From: Nocardioides sp. B-3
GTDB taxonomy: Bacteria; Actinomycetota; Actinomycetes; Propionibacteriales; Nocardioidaceae
Assembly: GCF_024703895.1 (NCBI RefSeq)
Contig: NZ_CP087968.1
Coordinates: forward strand, 3,100,001 to 3,164,000
Direction: 5' to 3'
DNA: 64,000 nt
Both the position numbers and the translations under genes were made by a program. The notes beneath the pieces were generated by a model. The model had not been told where the DNA came from and made no database searches. It saw nothing but the letters and a program-made list of their open reading frames with translations. Shown one piece after another: positions 1-9,655 of this stretch; within the stretch, counting starts at the first letter, position 1, and every line of letters starts with the position of its first letter.

Positions 1-248
1 TGGCGATGTCGTCGCGCCACACGATGTAGTCCTGATCCTCGGCAGCCACCGCGGCGCACATGAAGCAGTCGACGCCGCCCGACCCGCCCCGCGTGTCCTC
101 GGCGGCGGGCGGCTGCAGCTCGCGCGGTGCTCCAAGGTCACCGTCGAACGGCCACGTCTCCCCGGGTCGACCACTCGACCGGTCGGTAGCCGTCCGTCTC
201 GATGCGGCGGCGGACGTCGTCGTACCACTCCTGCGCTGACTGGGGCAT
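1..248 (-). CDS. HIT-like hypothetical protein, 3' end outside window
   Basis: The N-terminal part of a minus-strand gene that continues beyond the left edge of the window. It begins with ATG at 248 (MPQSAQEWYDDV). After a frameshift near 160-168 it continues through GETWPFDGD to DCFMCAAVAAEDQDYIVWRD. The Cys-x2-Cys followed by a 'YIVWRDD' strand resembles the N-terminus of HIT-fold nucleotide hydrolases or transferases, but the histidine triad would lie outside the window. The family assignment is therefore tentative. It is divergent from the esterase at 274 with only about 25 bases between the start codons. Confidence 0.5.
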
Positions 249-273
249 GGGCGGATGCTGTCAGACTGCCCCG

Positions 274-1050
274 GTGAGCGCCACACAGCTGAACGTGACA
301 CGACTGGGGGACCGGGGGCCGATCATCGCCTTCTGCCACGGCCTCTTCGGCCGGGGCAAGAACTGGACGCAGATCGCCAAGGCGTTCGCCGATGACCACC
401 GGGTGCTGCTGATCGACATGCCCAACCACGGGCGCTCGGGGTGGACCGAGGGCTTCGCCTACGCGGACTCGGCCGACGACGTCGCCGCGCTCTTCGGTGC
501 CGACGATCCGGTGACGCTGATCGGTCACTCGATGGGCGGCAAGATCGCGATGGCGATCGCGCTGCGCCATCCCGAGCTCGTCTCGCGGCTGGTGGTCGTT
601 GACGTGTCGCCGGTGGCCTACGAGTCCGGGCGCGAGTTCCTCGGCTACATCGACACGATGCGCGCCTGGATCTCGGCACCCCGGAGCGGCGTGACCCGGG
701 CCGACGAGGCGCTGCGCGGCGCCGTACCCAACACGACGGTGCGCAGCTTCCTGCTGCAGAACCTCCGGCGCGAGGGCGACGGCTGGCGCTGGATGCTGAA
801 CCTCGACCTGCTGTCCAAGCACATGTCCGAGCTCGCGGGCTGGCCGGCGGACGAGCTCCGTGGGTCCTACCCCGGACCGGTGCTGTGGATCGGCGGCGCC
901 AACTCGGCGTACGTCGCCGACGACTACGCGACGGCGATGGAAGCGCTCTTCCCCCGGGTGCGACGGGTGACGATCAAGGGCGCCGGGCACTGGGTGCACT
1001 CCGAGCAGCCCGCGGTGTTCGTCGAGGTGCTGAAGCGGTTCGTCTCCTAG
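274..1050 (+). CDS. alpha/beta-fold hydrolase (YbfF-like esterase)
   Basis: A predicted cytoplasmic serine hydrolase of 258 residues. The oxyanion region HGLFGRGKNW lies near residue 20. The nucleophile elbow GHSMGG places the catalytic Ser at about residue 86, and the C-terminal HWVHSEQP supplies the catalytic His. The 'HGLFG...W' opening and 'MPNHGRS' strand match the YbfF-type esterase branch. I chose GTG at 274 because residues upstream in the same frame are antisense to the neighbouring gene and homology starts at VSATQLNVTRL. The hexamer CAGACT lies six bases upstream and could be a weak leaderless -10. The gene is intact. The substrate is unknown. Confidence 0.8.
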   Translation: MSATQLNVTRLGDRGPIIAFCHGLFGRGKNWTQIAKAFADDHRVLLIDMPNHGRSGWTEGFAYADSADDVAALFGADDPVTLIGHSMGGKIAMAIALRHPELVSRLVVVDVSPVAYESGREFLGYIDTMRAWISAPRSGVTRADEALRGAVPNTTVRSFLLQNLRREGDGWRWMLNLDLLSKHMSELAGWPADELRGSYPGPVLWIGGANSAYVADDYATAMEALFPRVRRVTIKGAGHWVHSEQPAVFVEVLKRFVS

Positions 1051-1072
1051 GCCTGCTGCCGCGCGCTCATTC

Positions 1073-1608
1073 CTATCCGCGCTGGCGCGCGCGGTAGGCG
1101 GCAACGGCCTCGCGGTTGCCGCAGGTGGTCGAGCAGTAGCGCCGGGAGCGGTTGCGCGAGAGATCGAGGACCAGCCCGTCGCAGTCGTCGGCCGCGCAGA
1201 TGTCGAGGCGGTCGTGCTCGTCGGCGCGGATCACGTCGATCATCGCCATCGCGGTCTCCACCAGCACCCGCTCCGCGAGGCGGAGCGTCGTCGTCGATCG
1301 CGTGGATGTGCCAGTCGAGCCGGTCGTGGCGGACCAGTCGAGGCACGGCCGTCGCGTCGGCCGGGGATGCCGTTGACGAGCTCCACCGACGTGGCCCGAT
1401 CCGCGGTGAGCAGCTCGCGCAGGGCACCACGCACGGCACGGACCGCCTCGAGCTCGGCCGCGTCACGGCGGTGTCCACCGGAGTACTCGTGCTCGGCGTA
1501 GAACGCCGACAGCTCCTCGACCGTGGTCAGGGTGTCGGGGTCGAGGGCCGAGTTGGCGAGCGCCACGGCGGCCTGCAGCGACCCCGCCGTGTCATCAGTG
1601 AAAGTCAC
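1073..1608 (-). CDS. ABATE-domain / CGNR zinc-finger protein
   Basis: A probable DNA-binding regulator of the CGNR family. An N-terminal ABATE-like helical region (LQAAVALANSALDPDTL onward) is followed by a C-terminal zinc ribbon with CAADDC and then CSTTCGNR, which holds the four Cys ligands and the family's CGNR signature. The protein is reconstructed across two frameshifts near 1365 and 1280. Its length of about 178 residues is usual for the family. GTG at 1608 is the start. It is divergent from the DMT permease at 1648 across a 39-base gap holding a promoter, so it might regulate that permease. The regulation is an inference. Confidence 0.72.
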
Positions 1609-1609
1609 G

Positions 1610-1639
1610 TTGACACCTTACCAAGTGTGCGCGTAGCGT
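1610..1639 (+). promoter_or_regulatory. promoter of DMT permease (leaderless)
   Basis: TTGACA at 1610-1615, an 18-base spacer and TAGCGT at 1634-1639. The ATG at 1648 begins eight bases later, so transcription should start at or next to the start codon. No Shine-Dalgarno sequence is present. The -35 box lies next to the divergent CGNR gene start. Confidence 0.55.
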
Positions 1640-1647
1640 CATGACCC

Positions 1648-2832
1648 ATGGCGACGATGACTCATGACACCCCCGTGGCCCGGTCGTCCAACACCACGAC
1701 CGGGCTGGCCTTCGCGGTCGCGTCCGCGGTGTCCTTCGGGCTCTCCGGCGCCCCGGCTCGCGGCCTGCTCGATGCGGGCTGGACGGCGGGGTCGGCCGTC
1801 GCCGTACGCATCACGATCGCTGCCGTCGTGCTGGTGGTCCCCGGTGCGCTCGCGCTGCGTGGTCGCTGGCACCTGCTGCGCGAGAGCCGGCTCGTGGTGA
1901 TCGGCTGCGGCGTCGCCGCGGTCGCCGGTGCGCAGCTGTGCTACTTCTACGCCGTCAGCCACATGCAGGTCGGCGTGGCCCTGCTGATCGAGTACACCGC
2001 GCCCGTCGCGGTCGTCGTCTGGTTGTGGCTGCGCCACGGCCACCGGCCCAACCGCCTCACCGTCGCGGGTGCGGTCATCGCCCTGCTGGGGCTCGTGCTG
2101 GTGCTCGACGTGGTGTCGGGCGCTGATCTCAGCACGGCCGGAGTGCTCTGGGCGCTCGGTGCGATGGTCGGCGCGGCGACCTACTTCGTCATCAACGGCA
2201 ACACCGACAACGGGCTGCCGCCGATCAGCCTCGCCGCCGCTGGGCTGGTGGTCGGGGGAACCGTGCTGCTGCTCGCCGGCTGGACCGGCGTGCTGCCGAT
2301 GCGCGCGACCACGGCCGACGTCGCCTACAACGGGCACGTCGTGGCGTGGTGGATCCCGGTGCTCGCGCTCGGGCTCGTCACGGCCGCGTTCGCCTACGTC
2401 ACCGGCATCGAGGCCGGGCGTCGCCCGGGCTCGCGCCTCTCGTCGTTCGTCGCGCTGTTCGAGGTGCTGATGGCGCTGGTCTTCGCTCGGCTGTTGCTCG
2501 GCGAGCTGCCACGCACGGTGCAGCTGCTCGGCGGGCTGCTGGTGCTGGCCGGCGTCGTCGTGGTCAAGCTGGGTGAGGGGTGGGGCGAGTCAGCGAGCGT
2601 CCTGCCGCCTGAGCAGCACCTCGCGGTGCAGGAGGAGCAGAGCAGCAGCGACGGGTACGGCGAGGAGTGCGCCGACGATGCCGAGCAGGCTGCCGCCCAC
2701 GAGGGCCGAGATGACCGTGATCGAGCCGGGCATGTCGACCGCGCGCTTCATGATCCGCGGATAGATGAAGTAGGACTCGACCTGCTGGTAGGCGACGTAG
2801 TAGACCGCCGCGATGATCGCCACCGTCGGTGA
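1648..2832 (+). CDS. EamA/DMT-family permease (RhaT-like exporter)
   Basis: An inner-membrane drug/metabolite-type transporter with about ten hydrophobic helices in two EamA repeats, ending near residue 310 at LLVLAGVVVVKLGEG. The reading frame as given continues about 80 residues to 2832, but this tail is charged, non-membrane and exactly antisense to the convergent AI-2E gene. It is almost certainly an artefact of an indel near the G-rich run at 2572-2588. A TGA in another frame at 2574-2576 is the likely true stop. The leaderless-type promoter at 1610-1639 supports ATG 1648. The substrate is unknown; relatives export amino acids or small metabolites. Confidence 0.75.
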   Translation: MATMTHDTPVARSSNTTTGLAFAVASAVSFGLSGAPARGLLDAGWTAGSAVAVRITIAAVVLVVPGALALRGRWHLLRESRLVVIGCGVAAVAGAQLCYFYAVSHMQVGVALLIEYTAPVAVVVWLWLRHGHRPNRLTVAGAVIALLGLVLVLDVVSGADLSTAGVLWALGAMVGAATYFVINGNTDNGLPPISLAAAGLVVGGTVLLLAGWTGVLPMRATTADVAYNGHVVAWWIPVLALGLVTAAFAYVTGIEAGRRPGSRLSSFVALFEVLMALVFARLLLGELPRTVQLLGGLLVLAGVVVVKLGEGWGESASVLPPEQHLAVQEEQSSSDGYGEECADDAEQAAAHEGRDDRDRAGHVDRALHDPRIDEVGLDLLVGDVVDRRDDRHRR

Positions 2833-3916
2833 GACCGTCAGCGCCAGCAGCGTGATGATCACGCCGGACACGACGGCACCCACGACCGGGATCAGCGACA
2901 GCAGGCCGACGATGAAGGCGAGCGCGAAGCTGTAGTCGCGCAGCCCGACGACGAACGTGAAGATCAGCGTGCTGATGCCGGCGCACACCGAGACCATGAA
3001 CGCGCCGGACACGTAGGAGCCGGTGGAGCGGATGATCTGGTCGCCCAGCTGACTGACCCGGACCCGCTTGGAGGCGGGCGCGATGTTGTAGGCGGCGTGC
3101 TTGATGCTCGGCAGCGAGGCCGGGAAGTAGACCATCAGCACGACCACGATGAAGGCGTTGGCCAGTGCGGACAGCACGGCCGGGCCGACGCCCGGGGCGC
3201 CGCCGAACACCTGCTGGCCGAAGTCCCCGTCCGTGACGTAGTCCTGCAGCTTGTCGATGACCGAGAAGCGGTCGTCGATCTGCTGGACCGTCCTGTTGGT
3301 CTGCAGGTCCTGCAGCCAGCCGGGGGCGTTCTTGGTGATCTGGGCGATCTGGTCGCTGATCACCGGCGCCACGGCGAACACGAAGAGGGTGAGCACGCTG
3401 ATGACGACGCCGAGCACGAGCAGCACCGAGACACCGCGCCGCATGCCGCGCTTCATGAACCACTCGACGGTCGGGTTGAGGCCGATCGCCGGGAACATCG
3501 CCATCACCAGCAGGATCAGCACCGACGAGATGCTGAGCAGCTGCTGGCTGAGGAACACTGCGACGATCGCGCCGAAGGCGCCGAAGAAGCCGATGTTGAA
3601 GGGGGAGTGGCGCAGCAGGGACGGCTGCTCGACCGTGGGTGCCACGGGTGCGTATGCCGCCGTGCTGCCGTCCTCGAGGACGAGGTCGGTGGCGTTGTCG
3701 ATCTGCTCGGCCGAAGCCCGGGCCTGCTCGGCGGAGTCATCCGCACGATCCGCGGCGGCCTCCGCGCGGTCTGCTTCCGGAGCCGGCCCGGTCGACGGCC
3801 CGGTCGACGGCCCGGTCGACGGCCTCGTCCACGGCCCGGTCGACCGCGTCGTCGACGTAGTCCGCGATCGTGGTGCGCGGGGCAGTGACCGCCCGCAGGC
3901 GGTCGCGCCAGCTCAG
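2590..3916 (-). CDS. AI-2E family transporter with repetitive acidic N-terminus
   Basis: A multi-pass membrane protein of the AI-2E (YdiK/TqsA/PerM) family. Hydrophobic segments start at FNIGFFGAFGAIVAVFL. The long periplasmic-type loop and C-terminal helices (SLIPVVGAVVSGVIITLLAL, GSLLGIVGALLAVPVAAAL) are typical. Upstream of Met 3645 the frame can be followed back through a frameshift near 3785 to SWRDRLRAVTAPRTTIADYV. This includes a tetrapeptide repeat (DRAV/DEAV) and an Ala/Glu/Asp-rich stretch. The apparent start CTG at 3916 overlaps the TGA of the coiled-coil gene (CTGA), which suggests coupling; ATG may have been misread. The role of the N-terminal extension is unknown. Confidence 0.7.
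3785..3856. repeat. six tandem 12-bp units in AI-2E transporter N-terminus
   Basis: Six consecutive 12-base units based on GGCCCGGTCGAC. Four are exact (3785, 3797, 3809 and 3833) and two vary (3821 and 3845). On the coding minus strand they give the tetrapeptide series DxAV. A replication-slippage repeat inside a coding region can vary in copy number without changing frame. A frameshift lies directly at its left edge. Confidence 0.75.
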
Positions 3917-5218
3917 GACTCGTCCTCGACGAATCCGGACACGACGTCGCGCAGGGCACCGAGCTGGGCGGCGACGGCGTCGCGGCGCTTGGTCATCCGC
4001 TCCACCTCGGCCTGCACGGCGGCGAGCTCGCGCTCGGCGTCAGCGGCACCGCTGGAGGCGATCGACTCGGCCCTGGGTCGAGGCGGACGCGACGATCTGC
4101 TCCGCCTCGCGGCGGGCCCGGCTGAGCAGGCCCTCCGCCTCGCTCTGTGCCTGCTGGCGGTGGGCGTTGGCCTGCGTCGTGGCCTCGCGGGCGCGCTGCT
4201 CGGCGGCGTTGGCACGCTCCTCGGCCTCCCGGGACCGGGCGCTGCGTCTCGGCGGTGGCGTTGCTGTGGTGGTCGGTGGCCTCGCGGGCGAGCCGCTCCT
4301 TCTCCACGGCGAGCGTGCGACGGGCCTCCCGGACCTCGCGGTCGGCGGCGGCGCGCGCCTGCTCGGCCTCGCGCTTGGCCGTCGTGCGCAGCTCGTTGGT
4401 CTCCTGCTGGGCGGCGAGCCGCACTGGTCGGCCTCGCGCTTGGCGGCGGCGAGCAGGTCGGCAGCCTCGCCCTTGGCCGGGGTGCGCTCCCGGTCGGCGT
4501 CGGCGGTGAGACGGTTGCGCATCTCGTCGAGCTCCTTGAGCTGGACGAGGCGCATGTCGTCGGCCTCGCGGGCGGCCTCGGCGCGCACAGCCTTGGCGTC
4601 GCGGGTGGCCCGGAGACGGATCTCGTCGGCGTCGCGGGCCGCGGCGTCGCGCACGTCGTTGGCCTCGTCCTCGGCGAGCTTGAGCATCGAGGTGGCGCGG
4701 CCACCGAGGCCGGCGTAGGACGGCGACTTGTTCTCGGCGAGCTCGGCGCGGATGGCTTCCAGCTCGGCCTCGAGGTCGCGCACGCGCTGCTCGGAGGCGC
4801 TCAGGCTGCTGCTCAGGCCGGACTTCTCGCCGGAGAGCTGGGCGAGCCGCTGGTCGACGGCGACCTTGTCGTAGCCGCCGCGGCGCACGATCGGGATGAG
4901 CGAGCCCGGGGTCGCTGGTGCGGGCGCGGCCGGCCGCGGCACCGTCGGCGCCGCGGGCCGCGTGAAGGACTGGGCGGAGGTGCGCACCGGCTCGGTGGGC
5001 GGGGCCGTGCGCGGCTTCGTGGGCGGCGCGGCGGGCTCTGCTGCTGACCGGGGCTCGGCCTCGGTCTTGGGAACGGTCGGCATCACTTGGGTCTCCGTGC
5101 TGTCGGGGCCTGCGGGAGCGGCTGTTGCTGGTGCGGCCGGGGACGAGACCTCCGCGTCGAGGTCGGAGTCGGGCTCTGGCTCCTCGTCGAAGATGGACAG
5201 GCCCTGATCGCTGCTCAT
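3913..5218 (-). CDS. DivIVA-like polar coiled-coil protein
   Basis: A cytoplasmic protein of about 434 residues. A Pro/Ala-rich acidic N-terminus (MSSDQGLSIFDEE) is followed by a DivIVA-like segment with GYDKVAVDQRLAQL near residue 115. After that comes an almost unbroken Ala/Glu/Arg coiled coil to the C-terminus (GALRDVVSGFVEDES). Proteins of this build act at cell poles or in filament-like scaffolds (DivIVA/Wag31, FilP, Scy); the exact family is not assigned. Frameshifts lie near 4428, 4240 and 4076. It is followed, with overlap, by the AI-2E transporter, so the pair probably forms an operon. Confidence 0.68.
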
Positions 5219-5298
5219 GGTCGAGCACCCACTCTCTGCGTCGAACTTGGTCGCCCCCGATGGCGTTCGGCCCAGTCTGTCTGACCGGCTGCAACAAA

Positions 5299-5337
5299 CA
5301 CACCCCGGCGCGCAGACGTTTCGCGAGCCGGGGTGTG
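5299..5337 (-). terminator. intrinsic terminator of ccrA
   Basis: Perfect 11-base arms CACACCCCGGC / GCCGGGGTGTG at 5299-5309 and 5327-5337. On the minus strand the stem is followed by TTTGTTGC. It lies 23 bases after the ccrA stop and upstream of the coiled-coil gene, so it separates the two minus-strand units. Confidence 0.75.
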
Positions 5338-5359
5338 AATGATGTGTAACTGGGCGGTC

Positions 5360-6700
5360 AGACTCCGCGGAACCGGTTGATCGCGTCGATGTGCTTGGCC
5401 CGCAGCTCCGGGTTGCGCACGCCGAGGCCCTCCTCGGGCGCGAGGCAGAGCACGCCGACCTTGCCCCGGTGGGCGTTCTTGTGGACGTCGAGCGCGGCCC
5501 CGGCCGACCTCGTCGAGCGCGTAGGTCTTCGACAGGGTGGGGTGGATCTTGCCCTGCGCGATGAGGCGGTTGGCCTCCCACGACTCGCGGTAGTTGGCGA
5601 AGTGCGAGGAGATGATGCGCTTGAGGTTCATCCACAGGTAGCGGTTGTCGTACTCGTGCATGTACCCCGAGGTCGACGCGCAGGTGGTGATGACGCCGCC
5701 CTTGCGGGTGACGAACACCGAGGCACCGAAGGTCTCACGACCCGGGTGCTCGAAGACGATGTCGATGTCCTCGCCGCCGGTGAGCTCGCGGATCTTGGCG
5801 CCGAAGCGCTTCCACTCGCGCGGGTCCTGCTTGGTGTTCTCGTCGTTCCAGAACTTGTAGCCCTCTTCGGAGCGGTTGATGATCAGCTCCGCGCCCATGC
5901 TGCGGGCGATGGCGGCCTTCTCCTCGTTGGAGACGACACAGATCGGGTTGGCGCCACCGTTGAGGGCGTACTGCGTCGCGAAGCCGCCGAGACCGCCGGA
6001 CGCGCCCCAGATCAGGACGTTGTCGCCCTGCTTCATGTCGCCACCGTTCTTGGAGACGAGCTGGCGGTACGCCGTGGAGTTGACCGGGCCGGGAGCGGCG
6101 GCCTCCTCCCGGTGAGGTGTCCGGGCTTGGGCATCAGCTGGTTGGACTTGACCGGGGGCGATGTGCGCGAGACCACCGAAGTTGGTCTCGAAGCCCCAGA
6201 TGCGCTGCTCCGGGTCGAGCATCGTGTCGTTGTGGCCGTCGGGGCCCTCGAGCTCGACCGAGAGGCAGTGTGCGACGACCTCGTCGCCGGGCTTCCGGGC
6301 GTTGACGCCGAGGCCGGTCTTGAGCACGACACCGGCCGGGTCCGAGCCCACGATGTGGTGGTCCGTGGTCGTGGCGCTTGGTCAGCTCGGAGAGGCGGCC
6401 GTAGCGCTCGAGGAAGCCGAAGGTGGAGACGGGCTCGAAGATCGAGGTCCACACGGTGTTGTAGTTGATGGCGGAGGCCATCACCGCGACGTACGCCTCG
6501 CCCGGGCCGAGCTCGGGCAGCGCGACGTCACCGATGTGCAGCGACTTGCGCGGGTCCTTCTCCTTGGTGGGCACGCCCTCGAACATGTCCACGTCCTCCT
6601 TCTTCACGAAGGCGGCGCGGTAGTGGTCGGGGAGCTCGAGGTTCGCGAAGTCGTCGGACGTCGCGTTGCCACTCTGGATGGCGTCGAGGATGTTCTGCAC
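5360..6700 (-). CDS. ccrA: crotonyl-CoA carboxylase/reductase
   Basis: An NADPH-dependent reductive carboxylase converting crotonyl-CoA and CO2 to ethylmalonyl-CoA. It is a medium-chain dehydrogenase/reductase of about 446 residues. The N-terminus NILDAIQSGN is diagnostic. SAINYNTVW, GFETNFGGLAH and FEHPGRETFG carry the Asn, Phe-Glu and His that, as I recall, bind CO2 in characterised enzymes. The Rossmann motif IWGASGGLGGFATQY follows. GTG at 6700 is preceded by GGGAG. Frameshifts lie near 6373, 6115 and 5505. With mce, thiolase and meaB next to it, the gene fits ethylmalonyl-CoA pathway metabolism or extender-unit supply. The rest of that pathway is not in view. Confidence 0.93.
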
Positions 6701-6804
6701 TATGTCTCCCGGTGAGGCAGTTGTGGCTCAAGATCTGGGTCAAGGTACCGGTGAGTAACCCGGCGTGGGGTGGGTTGTGACGTACTTCCCACCGGTCTCG
6801 GCTC

Positions 6805-7252
6805 TCAGTGCGAGCCGTTCGGTTCCACCAGCTCCACGAGGACGCCGCCGGCGTCCTTGGGGTGGATGAAGTTGATGCGGCTGTCGGACGTGCCGCGCTT
6901 CGCCGCGTCGTACAGCAGGCGCACACCGCGCTCGCGCAGGATCGCCGAGACGGCGTCGAGGTCGGTGACACGGTAGGCCAGCTGCTGCATGCCCGGGCCC
7001 GAGCGGTCGATGAACTTGGCGATCGTCGACTCCGCGTTGAGCGGTGCCAGCAGCTGGATGTGCGAGCCGGACTCGCCGACGGCCAGCATCGCCTCGCGCA
7101 CTCCCTGCTCCTCGTTGGTCTCCTCGTGCGCGACGTGGAGCCCGAACGTGTCGCGGTAGTAGGCGATGGCCTCGTCCGAGGTCGGGGACGGCGATCCCGA
7201 CGTGGTCGATGGCCGTGAACAGGTGCTGGGGGATCTCGACGGGAGCGGTCAT
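6805..7252 (-). CDS. mce: methylmalonyl-CoA epimerase
   Basis: A VOC-fold metalloenzyme of about 149 residues that interconverts (2R)- and (2S)-methylmalonyl-CoA, and ethylmalonyl-CoA in CCR pathways. [14 protein letters not shown] supplies the first metal His, a central [11 protein letters not shown] the next His/Gln region, and the C-terminal GVLVELVEP the catalytic Glu. One frameshift near 7183 separates the two betaalphabetabetabeta modules. ATG at 7252 ([12 protein letters not shown]) is the start. It lies upstream of ccrA on the same strand with a 104-base gap, and is divergent from the thiolase. Confidence 0.9.
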
Positions 7253-7368
7253 GGGGACATCGTCCAACAGGCTGTCTCGTGCATCACCTCTCCGGGCGAA
7301 CAGTGAGACACCGGCGGTATCGTCAGGAACAGACGTCAACCCCTGAAATTCTCCCGGAGGCAGCACTC

Positions 7369-8555
7369 ATGTCCACATCTGTCATCGTCGCGGGCGCCCG
7401 CACCCCGATCGGTCGCCTGCTCGGCGGTCTGAAGGACCAGTCCGCTGCTGACACAGGTGGCGTCGCCATCGCCGGCGCCCTCGAGAAGGCCGGCGTCGCG
7501 GGCGACCGGGTCGACTACGTCATCATGGGCCGAGGTCATCCGGGGCCGGTGCCGGCCAGATCGCCGCTCGCCGGGCCGCAGTCAAGGGCGGCGTGCCCAT
7601 GACCGTGCCCGCCATCACCATCAACAAGGTCTGCCTCTCCGGCATCAACGCCATCGCGCTGGCCGACCAGCTGATCCGTGCCGGCGAGCACGAGATCGTC
7701 GTCGCCGGCGGCATGGAGTCGATGACCCTCGCTCCGCACCTGCTGCCGAAGAGCCGTGACGGCTTCAAGTACGGCGACACCACGCTGGTCGACTCCATGG
7801 CCTACGACGCGCTCTACGACCAGTTCACCGACCAGGGCGATGATCAACCTCACCGACAGCCACAACGTCGCCGGCGCCAAGCTCACCCGCGAGGAGCAGG
7901 ACGCCTTCTCGGCGCAGTCGCACCAGCGTGCCGCGCTCGCGCAGAAGAACGGCCTGTTCGACGACGAGATCGTCCCCGTCACGATCAAGTCCCGCAAGGG
8001 CGACATCACCGTCAGCCGGGACGAGGGCGTCCGCGGCGACACGACCGTCGAGTCGCTGGCCGGCCTGCGTCCGGTCTCCAAGGACGGCAGCATCACCGCC
8101 GGCTCCGCCTCGCAGATCTCCGACGGTGCCTGCGCCGTCGTCGTGATGAGCAAGGCCAAGGCCGAGGAGCTCGGACTCACTCGGCTCGCCGAGATCGGTG
8201 CCTCCGGCCGGTCGCCGGCCCCGACTCGACGCTGCAGCTGCAGCCGGCCAACGCCATCGCGAAGGCCGCCGAGAAGGAGGGCATCGCGATCTCCGACATC
8301 GACCTCTTCGAGCTCAACGAGGCGTTCGCGGCCGTCGGCATCGAGTCCGGTCGCCAGCTCGGCGTCTCCGACGACAAGATCAACGTCAACGGCGGGGCGA
8401 TCGCGCTCGGCCACCCGGTCGGCATGTCCGGCGCCCGGATCGTGCTGCACCTCGCGCACGAGCTGAAGCGTCGCGGCGGCGGCACCGGCGCGGCCGCGCT
8501 GTGTGGTGGCGGCGGTCAGGGCGATGCCCTGATCATCCGCGTCCCGCAGGCGTGA
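7369..8555 (+). CDS. acetyl-CoA C-acetyltransferase (thiolase)
   Basis: Condenses two acetyl-CoA to acetoacetyl-CoA, or cleaves it. Reconstructed length is about 395 residues, as usual. The active-site Cys is in [11 protein letters not shown] near residue 90. The catalytic His is in [10 protein letters not shown], and the second Cys in [24 protein letters not shown] precedes the His motif as in all thiolases. Extra bases near 7532, 7845 and 8208 break the frame. Start ATG 7369 is preceded by GGAGG at a normal distance. The stop overlaps the meaB start (GTGA). As the first step towards crotonyl-CoA it fits with ccrA. Confidence 0.93.
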
Positions 8556-9574
8556 CCGACAGCTCCACCACGAGCGCCACGGGAGGGGGCCGACGCCGCG
8601 CTGCGGTGTCGGCCCCCGATCTCGTCTCCCGGGCGCGCGCCGGTGACGCACGTGCCGTCGCGCGGCTGATCTCCTTCGTCGAGGACGAGTCACCGGTCCT
8701 GCGCGAGGTGATGGCCGAGATTTCTCGGAACGCCGACTCTTCCCATTCGCGGGCCCACCCGCGTGCCCACGTCGTCGGGATCACCGGCTCCCCGGGCGTC
8801 GGCAAGTCGACGTCGACCAACGCGCTGGTCACCGAGCTGCGCAAGGCCGGCAAGCGGGTGGGCGTGCTCGCGGTCGACCCGTCCTCACCGTTCTCCGGCG
8901 GCGCCCTGCTCGGCGACCGGGTGCGCATGCAGGAGCACGCACTCGACCCGGACGTCTACATCCGGTCGATGGCCTCCCGCGGCCACCTCGGCGGGCTCGC
9001 CTGGACGACGCCGCAGGCGCTGCGGGTGCTCGACGCTGCCGGCTTCGACGTGATCCCGGGTCGAGACGGTGGGCGTGGGCCAGAGCGAGGTCGAGATCGC
9101 GGCGCTGGCCGACACCACCCCCGGTGCTGCTCGCGCCCGGGATGGGGGACGGGATCCGGGCGGCCAAGGCCGGGATCCCGGAGATCGGCGACCTCTACGT
9201 CGTCAACAAGGCCGACCGTGACGGGGCCGACCAGGGTGCGACGCGACCTCCGGTCCATGCTCGCGCTCGCCGAACGCCGTGAGGGTGCACGGAAGCCGCC
9301 GATCGTCAAGACGGTGGCGGCCCGGGGCGAGGGCGTGGACGAGGTGGCCGTCGAGATCGAGCGGCACTTCGCGTGGCTCACGGACACTGGTGAGCTCGCG
9401 GTGCGCCGTGCGCGACGGGCGCGCGACGAGATCGAGGCGATCGCCGTGACGGCGCTGCGGGCGCGGTGGGGTGACGTGCACGGGCGTTCCGAGCTCGACG
9501 ACCTCGCGGGCGCGGTGGCCGCGGGGGAGTCGGACCCCTATGCGGCGGCCGACTCGCTGCTGGAGCAGCTCTAG
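8552..9574 (+). CDS. meaB: methylmalonyl-CoA mutase-associated GTPase
   Basis: A G3E-type GTPase chaperone that loads and protects adenosylcobalamin in methylmalonyl- or ethylmalonyl-CoA mutase. The P-loop GSPGVGKST is near residue 75. The switch region VETVGVGQSEVEI follows a frameshift near 9060, and the guanine-specificity motif NKAD lies before another shift near 9231. A third shift lies near 9118. Length is about 340 residues. GTG at 8552 overlaps the thiolase stop, so translation is probably coupled. No mutase gene is present in this window. Confidence 0.92.
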   Translation: MTDSSTTSATGGGRRRAAVSAPDLVSRARAGDARAVARLISFVEDESPVLREVMAEISRNADSSHSRAHPRAHVVGITGSPGVGKSTSTNALVTELRKAGKRVGVLAVDPSSPFSGGALLGDRVRMQEHALDPDVYIRSMASRGHLGGLAWTTPQALRVLDAAGFDVIPGRDGGRGPERGRDRGAGRHHPRCCSRPGWGTGSGRPRPGSRRSATSTSSTRPTVTGPTRVRRDLRSMLALAERREGARKPPIVKTVAARGEGVDEVAVEIERHFAWLTDTGELAVRRARRARDEIEAIAVTALRARWGDVHGRSELDDLAGAVAAGESDPYAAADSLLEQL

Positions 9575-9655
9575 GCAGGCGCGCCTCCTCGGTGCAGAGC
9601 GGGCGAGATGGTAGACATTGGTCCGTCCTGTGCACTGCTTCTCGAGGAGTACCCG

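Noticed and set aside
2590..2832. C-terminal 80 residues of the DMT permease frame
   Set aside because: The tail is charged, antisense to the AI-2E gene and lacks membrane character; likely readthrough caused by an indel near 2572-2588.
3251..5047. Long plus-strand open frame (about 600 codons) across the AI-2E and coiled-coil genes
   Set aside because: It is antisense to two recognisable proteins, is Arg/Gly/Ala-rich without domains, and is a by-product of high GC.
5377..6468. Plus-strand open frame of about 360 codons opposite ccrA
   Set aside because: ccrA on the minus strand is unmistakable; the antisense frame has no domain and is a GC-rich shadow.
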